Positions 25,696 through 34,005 of a stretch of 64,000 nt of DNA are shown in pieces; the first letter of the stretch is position 1, and each line of letters starts with the position of its first letter. The stretch is from Burkholderia sp. GAS332. GTDB taxonomy: Bacteria > Pseudomonadota > Gammaproteobacteria > Burkholderiales > Burkholderiaceae. Position numbers and translations under genes: made by a program. Location: assembly GCA_900142905.1 (NCBI GenBank), contig FSRV01000001.1:3968001-4032000 (forward strand), given 5' to 3'. The notes beneath the pieces are model-generated. The model ran no database searches. It was not told the origin of the DNA and worked only from the letters and a program-made list of their open reading frames with translations.

Positions 25696-27828
25696 CTACC
25701 CCCTCGCCTCACGCATCCGCTCAGTAAGCAGCCGATGCATCAGCGCGATTTCCCCCACCGCGTCCGCTTCCAGTGACGAGAGCCGGTCTCGCGCAGGCAG
25801 GTCGCGCCGGATCGGCCGTAACGTCCTGTTCAATGCAGCCTCTATATCGGCACTCGTGGTGGCAATCCACGCGCCGAGTTCATCGTGCGTGTCGCGCCGG
25901 TTCGTACTCAAGCGCAGCTGGGTCGCGGTGCCCGCCATTTTTCGTAACACGCTCAGGACCGTCAGCGTCACCGTGTCGACCATCGAGTCCTCGAGCTTTT
26001 CGAGTCGAATCCGGCCGATCGCCTCCTCGGCGTTGTTGCTGCCCAATCCGGCGGCGCGGCGCAAACGCTCCATGTCCTTCTCGCTTCGATCCGGCGACTC
26101 CAGTGCCGCCCTCAAATACCCGAGATTGGCCCGCACCGCCTCATTCAGATAGGCGCGATAGTCGACTTTTTCCCGCGTCGGCCACAGATAGAACGTTGCC
26201 AACAGCGCCAATACACAGCCGAGCACATTGTTGCCGAGCCGCGTCAGCGCGTAAGCGAATTCACTGGCGCCTGGCGTCGCGAAGTCAGCCACGAGTACAA
26301 AGGTCGGTGTCAGAAACAGAACGAACAGGCTGTAGCTGACGGGACGCAGCGCCATCGTCGCCACCACCAGCGGAAACACCGCCAATGAGATACCGAGCGG
26401 CGAATGGATCGCATAGCCGATCGCGGCCGCCAGCACGCCCCCGACGATGCTCCCGGCCGCACGCTCGATACTCCGTGGCCACGTCGCGGCGATGGACGGT
26501 TGCAGGATCAGCAACGTCGCCATGGTTGCCCAGTAGCCGAAGGGCAGCCCAAGTGCCCGTATGACCAGAAAACCCACGGTCGTCGTGACGCCCACACGGG
26601 CGGCGTGGCGCAAGCCGACCGACTGACTCGATAGGTTCGCCTTAAGGGTCGACCACGCCCGCGTCAACAGTCTGGCAGCACTGTCCGACCACCCGAGCGG
26701 CTGCGCAGTCGTCGGCGCGAAATCGACCAGCTCGAAGTCGGACTTGAGTGTCACGGGTTCCATCAGTGCGGATTCGAGTCGTCTCGCGAGGCGCCGCAAA
26801 CGGAGCTGCAAGCTGGCGAGACGGTTCCATTGCGCGTCGTTGGTGGCCGCGCCGATTCTTCGCAGAACCTCGCCCATCCCGGTCAAGAGCCGCGCCGCGC
26901 GTCGGGCGTGACGGGCGTCTTCCGGGTTTTTTTCACACGCGCCGGTGACGGCTATCAGATACGCAAAGAGCGCTTCACTTTCGGTCAGCAGGGCGAGGAG
27001 ATTGTCGTAGGTTTCCCGGCCTGCCGTTCTCGAGTCAGGCACGTTCGCCAGTATCTTGCGCGAGCGCTCCAGTGTTGCCCGCGCATCGGCGCGAAATTTC
27101 GCGGCATGCGTGGCCCACTGGCTAGGGGCCGCGCGCTGCTCGAGCAGGCGCGCGCTGTCGAAGGCGATGTCAGCCAGACGCAGATACACCGCACGCAGCG
27201 AAGCGCGGCTCGTGCCGAACGGATGAATGCGCCAGACGGTCAGGCTCAGCACGACGGCAAACAGACACCCAGCCAGGTAGATGCCGAGAAACGCCATGCC
27301 TTCCCGAAGGTCGCGCATGGGCCGGTCGACCATCACGACGCAGGCGGTCGCCGCGAGAATCGTCACCTGCGAGGTCGCGGCACCCCAGATCCTGCCGAAC
27401 GCGCCGAGCGTCGTGAATGCCAGCATGGCGAGCGCCGCGAACACGGTCCCCTCGCCTGACGCGAAGGCGGTCACGCCCCCGCACACGGTCGACAGAAGCG
27501 CAAAACCCATCATCGAGGCGAAGCGCGCGCGATTCGAACCGGCCGCGTCGGCCAGACAGGTCCAGAAAGCGCCGATCGCGGCCCATGCGAAAGCCGGCTC
27601 GTGCAGCAGATTGCCCAGCACCAGCATGGCGGTGGACGCACAGGCGGCTCGCAACCCTTCTGACAAGTTGGCCTCGCTCGCCGAAAACGACACCATCCAT
27701 ATCGGCCGGCCGCGGTAGATCGCGGTGACGAGCGCATACAGGCTCGCGTACAGACGGCTCGACCCGCGCGGCGACGAAGGGTTGGGCTTGCGATTCAGCA
27801 TCCGGACGGTGGGCTCCCAAAAACGCAC
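25696..27828 (-). CDS. FUSC-family inner-membrane transporter-like protein
   Basis: About 710 residues, with two clusters of hydrophobic helices (about 55-210 and 410-560) separated and followed by long cytoplasmic helical regions. This is the layout of FUSC proteins (YccS/AaeB and fusaric-acid resistance exporters). The second cluster begins RHAARVGVTTTVGFLVIRALGLPFGYWATMATLLILQP, a typical FUSC signature. Family members are linked to efflux of aromatic acids, but no AaeA-like membrane-fusion partner is encoded beside it, so the substrate is unknown. The frame begins with a GTG at 27828. An ATG at 27801 with GGGAG upstream is an equally good start, giving 701 residues. Confidence 0.88.
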   Translation of the reverse strand: MRFWEPTVRMLNRKPNPSSPRGSSRLYASLYALVTAIYRGRPIWMVSFSASEANLSEGLRAACASTAMLVLGNLLHEPAFAWAAIGAFWTCLADAAGSNRARFASMMGFALLSTVCGGVTAFASGEGTVFAALAMLAFTTLGAFGRIWGAATSQVTILAATACVVMVDRPMRDLREGMAFLGIYLAGCLFAVVLSLTVWRIHPFGTSRASLRAVYLRLADIAFDSARLLEQRAAPSQWATHAAKFRADARATLERSRKILANVPDSRTAGRETYDNLLALLTESEALFAYLIAVTGACEKNPEDARHARRAARLLTGMGEVLRRIGAATNDAQWNRLASLQLRLRRLARRLESALMEPVTLKSDFELVDFAPTTAQPLGWSDSAARLLTRAWSTLKANLSSQSVGLRHAARVGVTTTVGFLVIRALGLPFGYWATMATLLILQPSIAATWPRSIERAAGSIVGGVLAAAIGYAIHSPLGISLAVFPLVVATMALRPVSYSLFVLFLTPTFVLVADFATPGASEFAYALTRLGNNVLGCVLALLATFYLWPTREKVDYRAYLNEAVRANLGYLRAALESPDRSEKDMERLRRAAGLGSNNAEEAIGRIRLEKLEDSMVDTVTLTVLSVLRKMAGTATQLRLSTNRRDTHDELGAWIATTSADIEAALNRTLRPIRRDLPARDRLSSLEADAVGEIALMHRLLTERMREARG

Positions 27829-27982
27829 ATTGGCGCTGCATCAGCGCATTAATACGCCGACGGCAGAAAACCTGCTGCGGCAGCCGAATGATAAGGGTTA
27901 ACACTTAGATATAAAAATGCATTCGGTTCATCCAGTCGATGCGCTGTGGCTATGCGCTGGAACGTCCGGCCGGCAAGCCAAG

Positions 27983-28005
27983 CGGGCGGGCGGGCGGGCG
28001 GGCGG
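27983..28005. repeat. CGGG tetranucleotide repeat
   Basis: Five and three-quarter copies of CGGG in a row lie in the gap between the FUSC gene and ppa. It is not within a gene. Slippage here could alter spacing, but nothing shows that it does. Confidence 0.85.
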
Positions 28006-28051
28006 CAAATGTGCATTGAACACAGAGTGGGATCCCTGAAAACGCCCGCCC

Positions 28052-28096
28052 ATGAAAAAACCGCGTGGCCCTTGCAGGCTCACGCGGTTTTTTCAT
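28052..28096. terminator. Intrinsic terminator of ppa, symmetric
   Basis: The 16 bp arms ATGAAAAAACCGCGTG and CACGCGGTTTTTTCAT with a 13-base loop lie 20 bases after the ppa stop on the minus strand. T runs are present in both directions. Confidence 0.9.
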
Positions 28097-28116
28097 CAAC
28101 ACCGGTGTAACGCAGC

Positions 28117-28644
28117 TTACTTCTTGTAGTTCGCCACGCCTTCGGTGATTTCCTTGTGAGCGGCTTCGATGCCGGCCCAGCCTTCGACCTTCACCCACTT
28201 GCCCTTTTCCAGCGCCTTGTATTGCTCGAAGAAGTGCTTGATCTGGTCCTTCAGGTACGCCGGAACGTCGTCGATCGACTTGAGATCAGCGGTCATCGGG
28301 CAGACCTTGTCGTGCGCCACGGCGACCAGCTTCGCGTCGACGCCGGATTCGTCGGTCATTTGCAGCATGCCGAGTGCGCGGGCACGAATCACCGAGCCAG
28401 CCAGCAGCGGGAACGGGGTGATGACCAGCACGTCGACCGGGTCGCCGTCGCCCGACAGCGTTTGCGGAATGTAGCCGTAATTCGCCGGATAGCGCATGCC
28501 GGTACTGATAAAACGGTCGACGTGGAGCAGGCCCGTTTCCTTGTCAGCTTCGTACTTCACCGGATCGCTTTGCGCCGGGATTTCGATGATGACGTTGAAA
28601 TCTTGCGGAAGGTCTTTGCCTGCGGGGACGTGATTGAAGCTCAT
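28117..28644 (-). CDS. ppa: Inorganic pyrophosphatase
   Basis: A 175-residue family I (soluble) inorganic pyrophosphatase that hydrolyses pyrophosphate to two phosphates and so drives biosynthetic reactions. It shows the expected metal-binding signature [16 protein letters not shown], the substrate-binding region [28 protein letters not shown], and [25 protein letters not shown]. The length equals that of the E. coli enzyme. The ATG at 28644 has an AGAGAG ribosome binding site and gives the usual start [20 protein letters not shown] box about 120 bases upstream is a candidate promoter. Confidence 0.97.
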   Translation of the reverse strand: MSFNHVPAGKDLPQDFNVIIEIPAQSDPVKYEADKETGLLHVDRFISTGMRYPANYGYIPQTLSGDGDPVDVLVITPFPLLAGSVIRARALGMLQMTDESGVDAKLVAVAHDKVCPMTADLKSIDDVPAYLKDQIKHFFEQYKALEKGKWVKVEGWAGIEAAHKEITEGVANYKK

Positions 28645-28761
28645 GAGCGCTCTCTGATCAGATGGAATTCGGAACACGGTGTGCGGCGCGTGAACTCGAG
28701 CGGCGTGAATCGTGAAACTCGCCAGGACGAGGCGCTGCGGCCGGACAATGCTTAATGCGAC

Positions 28762-28790
28762 ATTATAGCCAATCGGCCGATGGCACCTCG
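28762..28790 (-). promoter_or_regulatory. Candidate ppa promoter
   Basis: A perfect TATAAT -10 box is read on the minus strand at 28767-28762. The -35 region (CGAGGT at 17 bp spacing) is a poor match, so strength rests on the -10 box. It would give a leader of about 110 bases. Confidence 0.4.
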
Positions 28791-28905
28791 GGTTGGATCG
28801 GCGCGATAATCGTCTGGCGTCGCTCGATTGTGCCTCTCGTTTGTGAACACTGCGCGTTTGAACCTCGGCCCGAACCCCGGTCGCGTGACACTTCAAGGAG
28901 CCTGC

Positions 28906-30345
28906 ATGGAAGAAGCCCGACACTTCATCAACGGCGAATGGGTTGCCGCATCAAGCGGCGAGACGATCGCCGTGCTCGACCCTTCGGACGGCCAGCCGTT
29001 TACTCAACTGGCCCGCGGCACCGCGGCGGATATCGACGCCGCCGTCCACGCCGCCCGCCGCGCCTTCGAAGGCGCATGGGGCGAGGCGAGCGCCGCCGAA
29101 CGCGGCCGTGTGCTGTACCGGCTGTCGATGCTGGTCGCCGCCCACCAGGAAGAACTCGCCCAACTCGAAGCCCGCGACACCGGCAAGCCGCTCAAACAGG
29201 CGCGCGGCGATGCGGCTGCGCTGGCCCGCTATTTCGAGTTTTACGCCGGTGCAGCGGACAAACTGCACGGCGAAACGCTCCCCTATCAGGCCGGCTACAC
29301 GGTGCTGACGATCCGCGAACCGCACGGCGTGACCGGCCATATCGTGCCGTGGAACTACCCCATGCAGATCTTCGGCCGCAGCGTCGGCGCGGCGCTCGCC
29401 ACCGGCAATGCGTGCGTCGTCAAGCCGGCGGAAGACGCGTGCCTGTCGGTGTTGCGTGTCGCCGAACTGGCGGCCGAGGCGGGTTTGCCGGCAGGCGCGC
29501 TGAATATCGTCACCGGCTTTGGGCATGAAGCAGGCGCGGCCCTCGCGCGTCATCCCGGCATCGATCACATCTCCTTCACCGGCTCGCCCGAAACCGGCAA
29601 GCTCGTGACGCAGATGGCCGCGGAGAACCACGTGCCGGTCACGCTGGAACTGGGCGGCAAATCGCCGCAAATCGTGTTCGCCGATGCGGATCTCGACGCC
29701 GCGCTGCCGGTGCTGGTATCCGCGATCGTGCAGAACGCCGGCCAAACCTGCTCGGCGGGCAGCCGCGTGCTGATCGACCGGGCAATTTACGAGCCGCTGC
29801 TCGACCGGCTAAGTGGCGCGTTCCACGCGCTGCGGGTCGGACCGTCGCATGCCGATCTCGACTGCGGGCCGCTGATCAACGCGAAGCAGCAACAGCGCGT
29901 GTGGGACTTCCTCTCCGACGCCCAACACGACGGCATCCCGATGGCAGCCCACGGTGAAGTGATCCCCGAGGCGCCGGAAAGCGGCTTCTATCAAGCGCCC
30001 ACGCTGCTGCGCGACGTGCCCGCGAGCCATCGTCTCGCACGCGACGAAGTGTTCGGCCCAGTGCTCGCCGCGATGTCGTTCGCCGACGAAGACGAAGCGC
30101 TCTCGCTCGCCAACGGCACACAGTACGGCCTGGTCGCGGGCATCTGGACGCGCGACGGTGCCCGGCAGATGCGCCTCGCACGGCGCCTGCGCTCCGGCCA
30201 GGTGTTCATCAACAACTATGGCGCGGGCGGCGGCGTCGAACTGCCGTTCGGCGGCGTGAAGCACTCAGGTCATGGACGTGAAAAGGGTTTCGAAGCGCTA
30301 TATGGCTTCACGGTGTTGAAGACCATCGCCATTCGTCACGGTTAG
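28906..30345 (+). CDS. NAD(P)-dependent aldehyde dehydrogenase
   Basis: A 479-residue aldehyde dehydrogenase that oxidises an aldehyde to the acid. The catalytic nucleophile is Cys282 ([13 protein letters not shown]) and the general base is Glu248 ([11 protein letters not shown]). The cofactor-binding FTGSPETGK and the oxyanion Asn in HIVPWNYP are also present. The overall length and motifs place it with betaine-aldehyde, succinate-semialdehyde and gamma-aminobutyraldehyde type enzymes; the substrate cannot be fixed by eye. The ATG at 28906 follows a strong AAGGAG. An SDR gene and an MFS transporter gene follow on the same strand, suggesting a small catabolic operon: uptake, alcohol oxidation, aldehyde oxidation. 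Confidence 0.93.
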   Translation: MEEARHFINGEWVAASSGETIAVLDPSDGQPFTQLARGTAADIDAAVHAARRAFEGAWGEASAAERGRVLYRLSMLVAAHQEELAQLEARDTGKPLKQARGDAAALARYFEFYAGAADKLHGETLPYQAGYTVLTIREPHGVTGHIVPWNYPMQIFGRSVGAALATGNACVVKPAEDACLSVLRVAELAAEAGLPAGALNIVTGFGHEAGAALARHPGIDHISFTGSPETGKLVTQMAAENHVPVTLELGGKSPQIVFADADLDAALPVLVSAIVQNAGQTCSAGSRVLIDRAIYEPLLDRLSGAFHALRVGPSHADLDCGPLINAKQQQRVWDFLSDAQHDGIPMAAHGEVIPEAPESGFYQAPTLLRDVPASHRLARDEVFGPVLAAMSFADEDEALSLANGTQYGLVAGIWTRDGARQMRLARRLRSGQVFINNYGAGGGVELPFGGVKHSGHGREKGFEALYGFTVLKTIAIRHG

Positions 30346-30423
30346 TCAGGCACGCGCATTCGCGGAGAGCAGAAGCAAACAGAAGCAAGCGCATCACCAT
30401 CCACAACAAACAACGGAGACATC

Positions 30424-31182
30424 ATGCGGTTGACAGGTAAAACGGCCATCGTCACGGGTGGCGGCTCGGGTTTCGGTGAAGGCATCGCAAAGACTTACGC
30501 GCGCGAAGGCGCGAACGTGGTGGTCAACGATCTGAACGGCCCCGCGGCCGAACGTGTGGCGAGCGAAATCGCGCTCGCCGGCGGCAAGGCGATCGCGGTG
30601 GCCGGTAACGTCACGCAACGCGAGGACTGGCAGACACTGCGTGAGGCCGCGCTCGAAGACTTCGGCAGCGTGCAGATCGTCGTCAACAATGCCGGCACAA
30701 CGCATCGCAACAAGCCGGTGCTCGAAGTCACAGAAGCCGAGTTCGACCGCGTCTATGCGGTGAACGTCAAGAGCATCTACTGGAGCGTGCAGGAATTCGT
30801 GCCGTATTTCCGCGAGCAAGGCGGCGGCTGCTTTATCAATATCGCGTCGACGGCCGGTGTGCGGCCGCGGCCGGGCCTCGTCTGGTACAACGGCAGCAAA
30901 GGCGCGGTGATCATCGCGAGCAAGTCGCTCGCCGTCGAACTGGGCCCGGACCGCATTCGGGTGAACTGTGTGAACCCGGTGATCGGCGAGACGGCGCTGC
31001 TGTCGGAGTTCATGGGGGTCGAAGATACGCCGGAGAATCGCAAGCGCTTTCTGGCCGGCATTCCGCTCGGGCGCTTCTCGACGCCGCAGGATATCGCCAA
31101 CGCGGCGCTGTATCTCGCCTCGGACGAGGCCGAGTTCATCACGGGCGTATGCCTCGAAGTGGACGGCGGACGCTGCGTGTAA
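30424..31182 (+). CDS. Short-chain dehydrogenase/reductase (SDR)
   Basis: A 252-residue classical SDR. It has the nucleotide-binding TGGGSGFGEG near the N-terminus, NNAG, a catalytic Ser in INIASTAGV, and the Tyr155/Lys159 pair (YNGSK). The acidic residue in VVNDLNG suggests NAD(H) preference. It resembles glucose 1-dehydrogenase/3-oxoacyl reductase-like members, which act on hydroxyl/keto groups of small metabolites. A GGAG ribosome binding site precedes the ATG. It lies 78 bp after the aldehyde dehydrogenase and 84 bp before the transporter, and is probably in one transcript with both. Confidence 0.93.
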   Translation: MRLTGKTAIVTGGGSGFGEGIAKTYAREGANVVVNDLNGPAAERVASEIALAGGKAIAVAGNVTQREDWQTLREAALEDFGSVQIVVNNAGTTHRNKPVLEVTEAEFDRVYAVNVKSIYWSVQEFVPYFREQGGGCFINIASTAGVRPRPGLVWYNGSKGAVIIASKSLAVELGPDRIRVNCVNPVIGETALLSEFMGVEDTPENRKRFLAGIPLGRFSTPQDIANAALYLASDEAEFITGVCLEVDGGRCV

Positions 31183-31266
31183 ACGCCATGCAAGCCAAAC
31201 CATCCAGCACGGCTAGAATCGCGATCGAAGCAGGTACTTCATTTCCACAAGAAAAAAGGAGACACC

Positions 31267-32586
31267 ATGGCTAGTCCCGCAGATCCGCTCCACCATTCCG
31301 GCGCGGGGGCGCCACCTTCCACGTTCGAAGAGGCGACCTACCGAAAGGTCACCTGGCGGCTCGCGCCGTTCCTGATGCTCTGTTACGTGGTCGCGTATCT
31401 CGACCGCGTCAACGTCGGCTTCGCCAAGCTGCAAATGACCACCGACCTCGGCCTGAGCGACGCGGTCTACGGCTTCGGTGCGGGGATTTTCTTCCTCGGC
31501 TATTTCATCTTCGAAGTGCCGAGCAACGTGATCCTGCACAAAGTGGGGGCGCGGGTGTGGATCGCACGGATCATGGTGTCGTGGGGCGTGATTTCGATGC
31601 TGACCATGTTCGTCACCACGCCGACCATGTTCTACGTGATGCGCTTCCTGCTCGGTCTCGCCGAAGCGGGTTTCTTCCCCGGCATCATTCTGTACCTCAC
31701 GTACTGGTATCCGGCGCACCGTCGCGGCCGCATGACCACCTTGTTCATGACGGCAATCGCGTTGTCTGGCGTGATCGGCGGCCCGGTGTCGGGCTATATC
31801 CTGAAGAGTTTCAACGGCATGAACGGCTGGCATGGCTGGCAGTGGCTGTTTCTGCTCGAAGGGATTCCGTCGGTGATCGTCGGGATCATGGTGTTTCTGA
31901 TGCTCGACGACCGCATTTCGAAGGCCAAGTGGCTCACCAACGAAGAGAAGCAATTGCTCGAACGTCAGGTATCAGCTGAAGAAGCCACCAAGCACGACAT
32001 GCCGATCAGCCAGGTGCTCAGGAGCGGACGCGTGCTGATGTTTAGCCTCACGTACTTCTCGTTCGTGATGGGCCTGTATGGCGTGAGCTTCTGGCTGCCG
32101 ACCATCATCAAGGCGACTGGCGTGACAGACTCGTTCATGATCGGCTTGTTGTCCGCGATTCCGTTCGCGGCAGCGGTGGTCGCGATGGTGCTTGTATCAC
32201 GCAGCGCGGACCGCCGTCGCGAGCGGCGCTGGCATATCGCGTTGCCGGCATTCGCAGGGGCAATTGGCCTCGTGCTCTCTGTGGTGTGGGCTCACAACAC
32301 CCTGCTGGCCATGGCCGCGCTCACGCTCGCGACCATGGGCATTTTGACCACGCTGCCGCTATTCTGGAGTTTGCCGACGGCGATCCTCGCCGGCACGGGT
32401 GCCGCAGCCGGTATCGCGATGATCAATTCGATCGGCAATCTCGCGGGCTTTCTCAGCCCGTACGCGGTCGGCTGGCTGAAGCAGGCGACTGCCGCGAACG
32501 ACTCCGGCATGTATATGCTGGCGGCGTTTATGATCCTCGGCGGTTTGCTGGCGGTCAGTGTGCCGGCGAAGATGGTCAATAAGTGA
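31267..32586 (+). CDS. MFS transporter, anion:cation symporter (ACS) type
   Basis: A 439-residue 12-helix major facilitator. The start of the transmembrane part reads LAPFLMLCYVVAYLDRVNVGFAKLQM, the ACS-family signature shared by tartrate, phthalate, 4-hydroxyphenylacetate and sugar-acid permeases. A central loop near VFLMLDDRISKAKWLTNEEKQLLE is also typical. A strong AAGGAG ribosome binding site precedes the ATG. Being third in a cluster with two dehydrogenases, it probably brings in the anionic substrate or precursor they oxidise (inference). No regulatory gene is adjacent. Confidence 0.93.
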   Translation: MASPADPLHHSGAGAPPSTFEEATYRKVTWRLAPFLMLCYVVAYLDRVNVGFAKLQMTTDLGLSDAVYGFGAGIFFLGYFIFEVPSNVILHKVGARVWIARIMVSWGVISMLTMFVTTPTMFYVMRFLLGLAEAGFFPGIILYLTYWYPAHRRGRMTTLFMTAIALSGVIGGPVSGYILKSFNGMNGWHGWQWLFLLEGIPSVIVGIMVFLMLDDRISKAKWLTNEEKQLLERQVSAEEATKHDMPISQVLRSGRVLMFSLTYFSFVMGLYGVSFWLPTIIKATGVTDSFMIGLLSAIPFAAAVVAMVLVSRSADRRRERRWHIALPAFAGAIGLVLSVVWAHNTLLAMAALTLATMGILTTLPLFWSLPTAILAGTGAAAGIAMINSIGNLAGFLSPYAVGWLKQATAANDSGMYMLAAFMILGGLLAVSVPAKMVNK

Positions 32587-32751
32587 CGAGGTTGGATTCG
32601 TGACGCAAGAGCGGGAAGCGCCGTCAAACGCACTGCGTCACATTTCCATCCCAACTCGTCATTGAGGCCATTTATCCCTTGGAATCCATTGTTAAGGTAT
32701 AAATTGTCAAGCAGCGACTTATACGATCCAGGCATTCAAACGCAAATAAAA

Positions 32752-32781
32752 AATCCGGCCGCGTAAATTCACGGCCGGATT
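32752..32781 (-). terminator. Intrinsic terminator of the heme gene block
   Basis: The arms AATCCGGCCG/CGGCCGGATT with a 10-base loop are followed on the minus strand by a T run (the A-rich stretch at 32744-32752). It lies 32 bases after the hemY stop codon. Confidence 0.85.
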
Positions 32782-32812
32782 CAGCAAACCAAACGCCGCA
32801 GCGATCACAGCA

Positions 32813-34003
32813 TCAAACGATATTCATCGCCAACGCACTCTCGCGATAATGCTCGCTCGCCTTGGCGGAATCGCCGATCTGCTCATGCAAGCGCGCCAAC
32901 GCGCGATGCGAACGAATTTTCAGCGTCTCGTTGTCGGCCAGTTTCAGCGCGCGCTCGAGGAACGATTGCGCCTTGCCCCACAACTGCTGATGCAAGCACA
33001 AGCGGCCCAACGCAAACATCAGATCAGCATCTTCCGGCCGATCCTTCTGCCACCCTTCGGCCTTCTGGATCAACGGCAACGCATCGCCCCCGGTCGTGTC
33101 CGGATAACGGCGTAGCAGACGCGCGTCCCAGTTCTGCGCCAGCGCCTCTTCGACGATCTTGCGCGCTTCCTGCGGACGATTCAGCGCGACCAGCAGTTCG
33201 GCGGCGAGATCGGCGAGACGCGGCGAATGACGTTCAGTCGCCGACAGCGAATTCCACAACTCCAGCAGCGCATCAGCGTTATGACGCCGGTCGCGCAGCA
33301 GGTTTTCCGCCGCGAGCTGACGCAAACGCACCGCGACCGCCGGATGGATCGCTTCGCGTTTTTCCAGCGTCTTGACGAGCTTGAGCACTTCGCCCCAGTT
33401 CTTCAATTGCTGTTGCGCGCGCAAGGTGATTTGCTGCGCGTGAATTCGCCGTGCGCCCTGCGACTGCATTTCAGTCAACGCGGCGAGTGCGCCGTCCGCG
33501 TCGCGGCCATCGGCACGCATGTCGGCGGTGGCCATCAGGCGTGCGTCCTGCCAGTCGGCTTCGTCGATCTGGGCGAGCCATTCGTCGCGCCGCGCATATT
33601 CATGCATGCGGTGCGCCGCGGTGGCCGCGATCAAACCAGCCGCGCCCTTGTTGTCGCCATTCGTGAGCGAATCTTTCGCGGCTTTTTCAGCGCGCGAGAA
33701 ACGCCCGGCGTACAGATTGCCGATCGCGTCACGCAATGCAGCGTGCGCTTTCGCGACCCGCGAGCGGGCGCGATAGGCCGCCACACGCTGCGGCATGCGC
33801 CAGATATTGCGCACGATGCGCAGCAACGCGTAGATCAGGATGAACAGCACCACCAGCCCGACCACGAACAGATTCAGCGAGATATCGACGCGGTACGGCG
33901 GATAGATCAGCAGCACCTGCCCCATGTCGAAGCGTCCGACCACCGCGAGCACCACCGCGATGGCGAACAGCAGCGCGAGCCATAGAAGTCCCCGGATTGC
34001 CAT
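32813..34003 (-). CDS. hemY: HemY-like TPR membrane protein
   Basis: A 396-residue inner-membrane protein of the proteobacterial HemY family. Two N-terminal helices (about 5-25 and 40-62) anchor it. The short loop between them has the MGQVLLIYPPYRVDISLN motif typical of the family. The rest is a series of TPR-like helices facing the cytoplasm, ending in a clear TPR (ALKIRSHRALARLHEQIGDSAKASEHYRESAL). It is encoded with the tetrapyrrole genes and is thought to organise heme-pathway enzymes; it is not the protoporphyrinogen oxidase that shares the name. Its start lies 2 bases after the hemD/hemX stop, so the genes are co-translated. Confidence 0.92.
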   Translation of the reverse strand: MAIRGLLWLALLFAIAVVLAVVGRFDMGQVLLIYPPYRVDISLNLFVVGLVVLFILIYALLRIVRNIWRMPQRVAAYRARSRVAKAHAALRDAIGNLYAGRFSRAEKAAKDSLTNGDNKGAAGLIAATAAHRMHEYARRDEWLAQIDEADWQDARLMATADMRADGRDADGALAALTEMQSQGARRIHAQQITLRAQQQLKNWGEVLKLVKTLEKREAIHPAVAVRLRQLAAENLLRDRRHNADALLELWNSLSATERHSPRLADLAAELLVALNRPQEARKIVEEALAQNWDARLLRRYPDTTGGDALPLIQKAEGWQKDRPEDADLMFALGRLCLHQQLWGKAQSFLERALKLADNETLKIRSHRALARLHEQIGDSAKASEHYRESALAMNIV

Positions 34004-34005
34004 GA

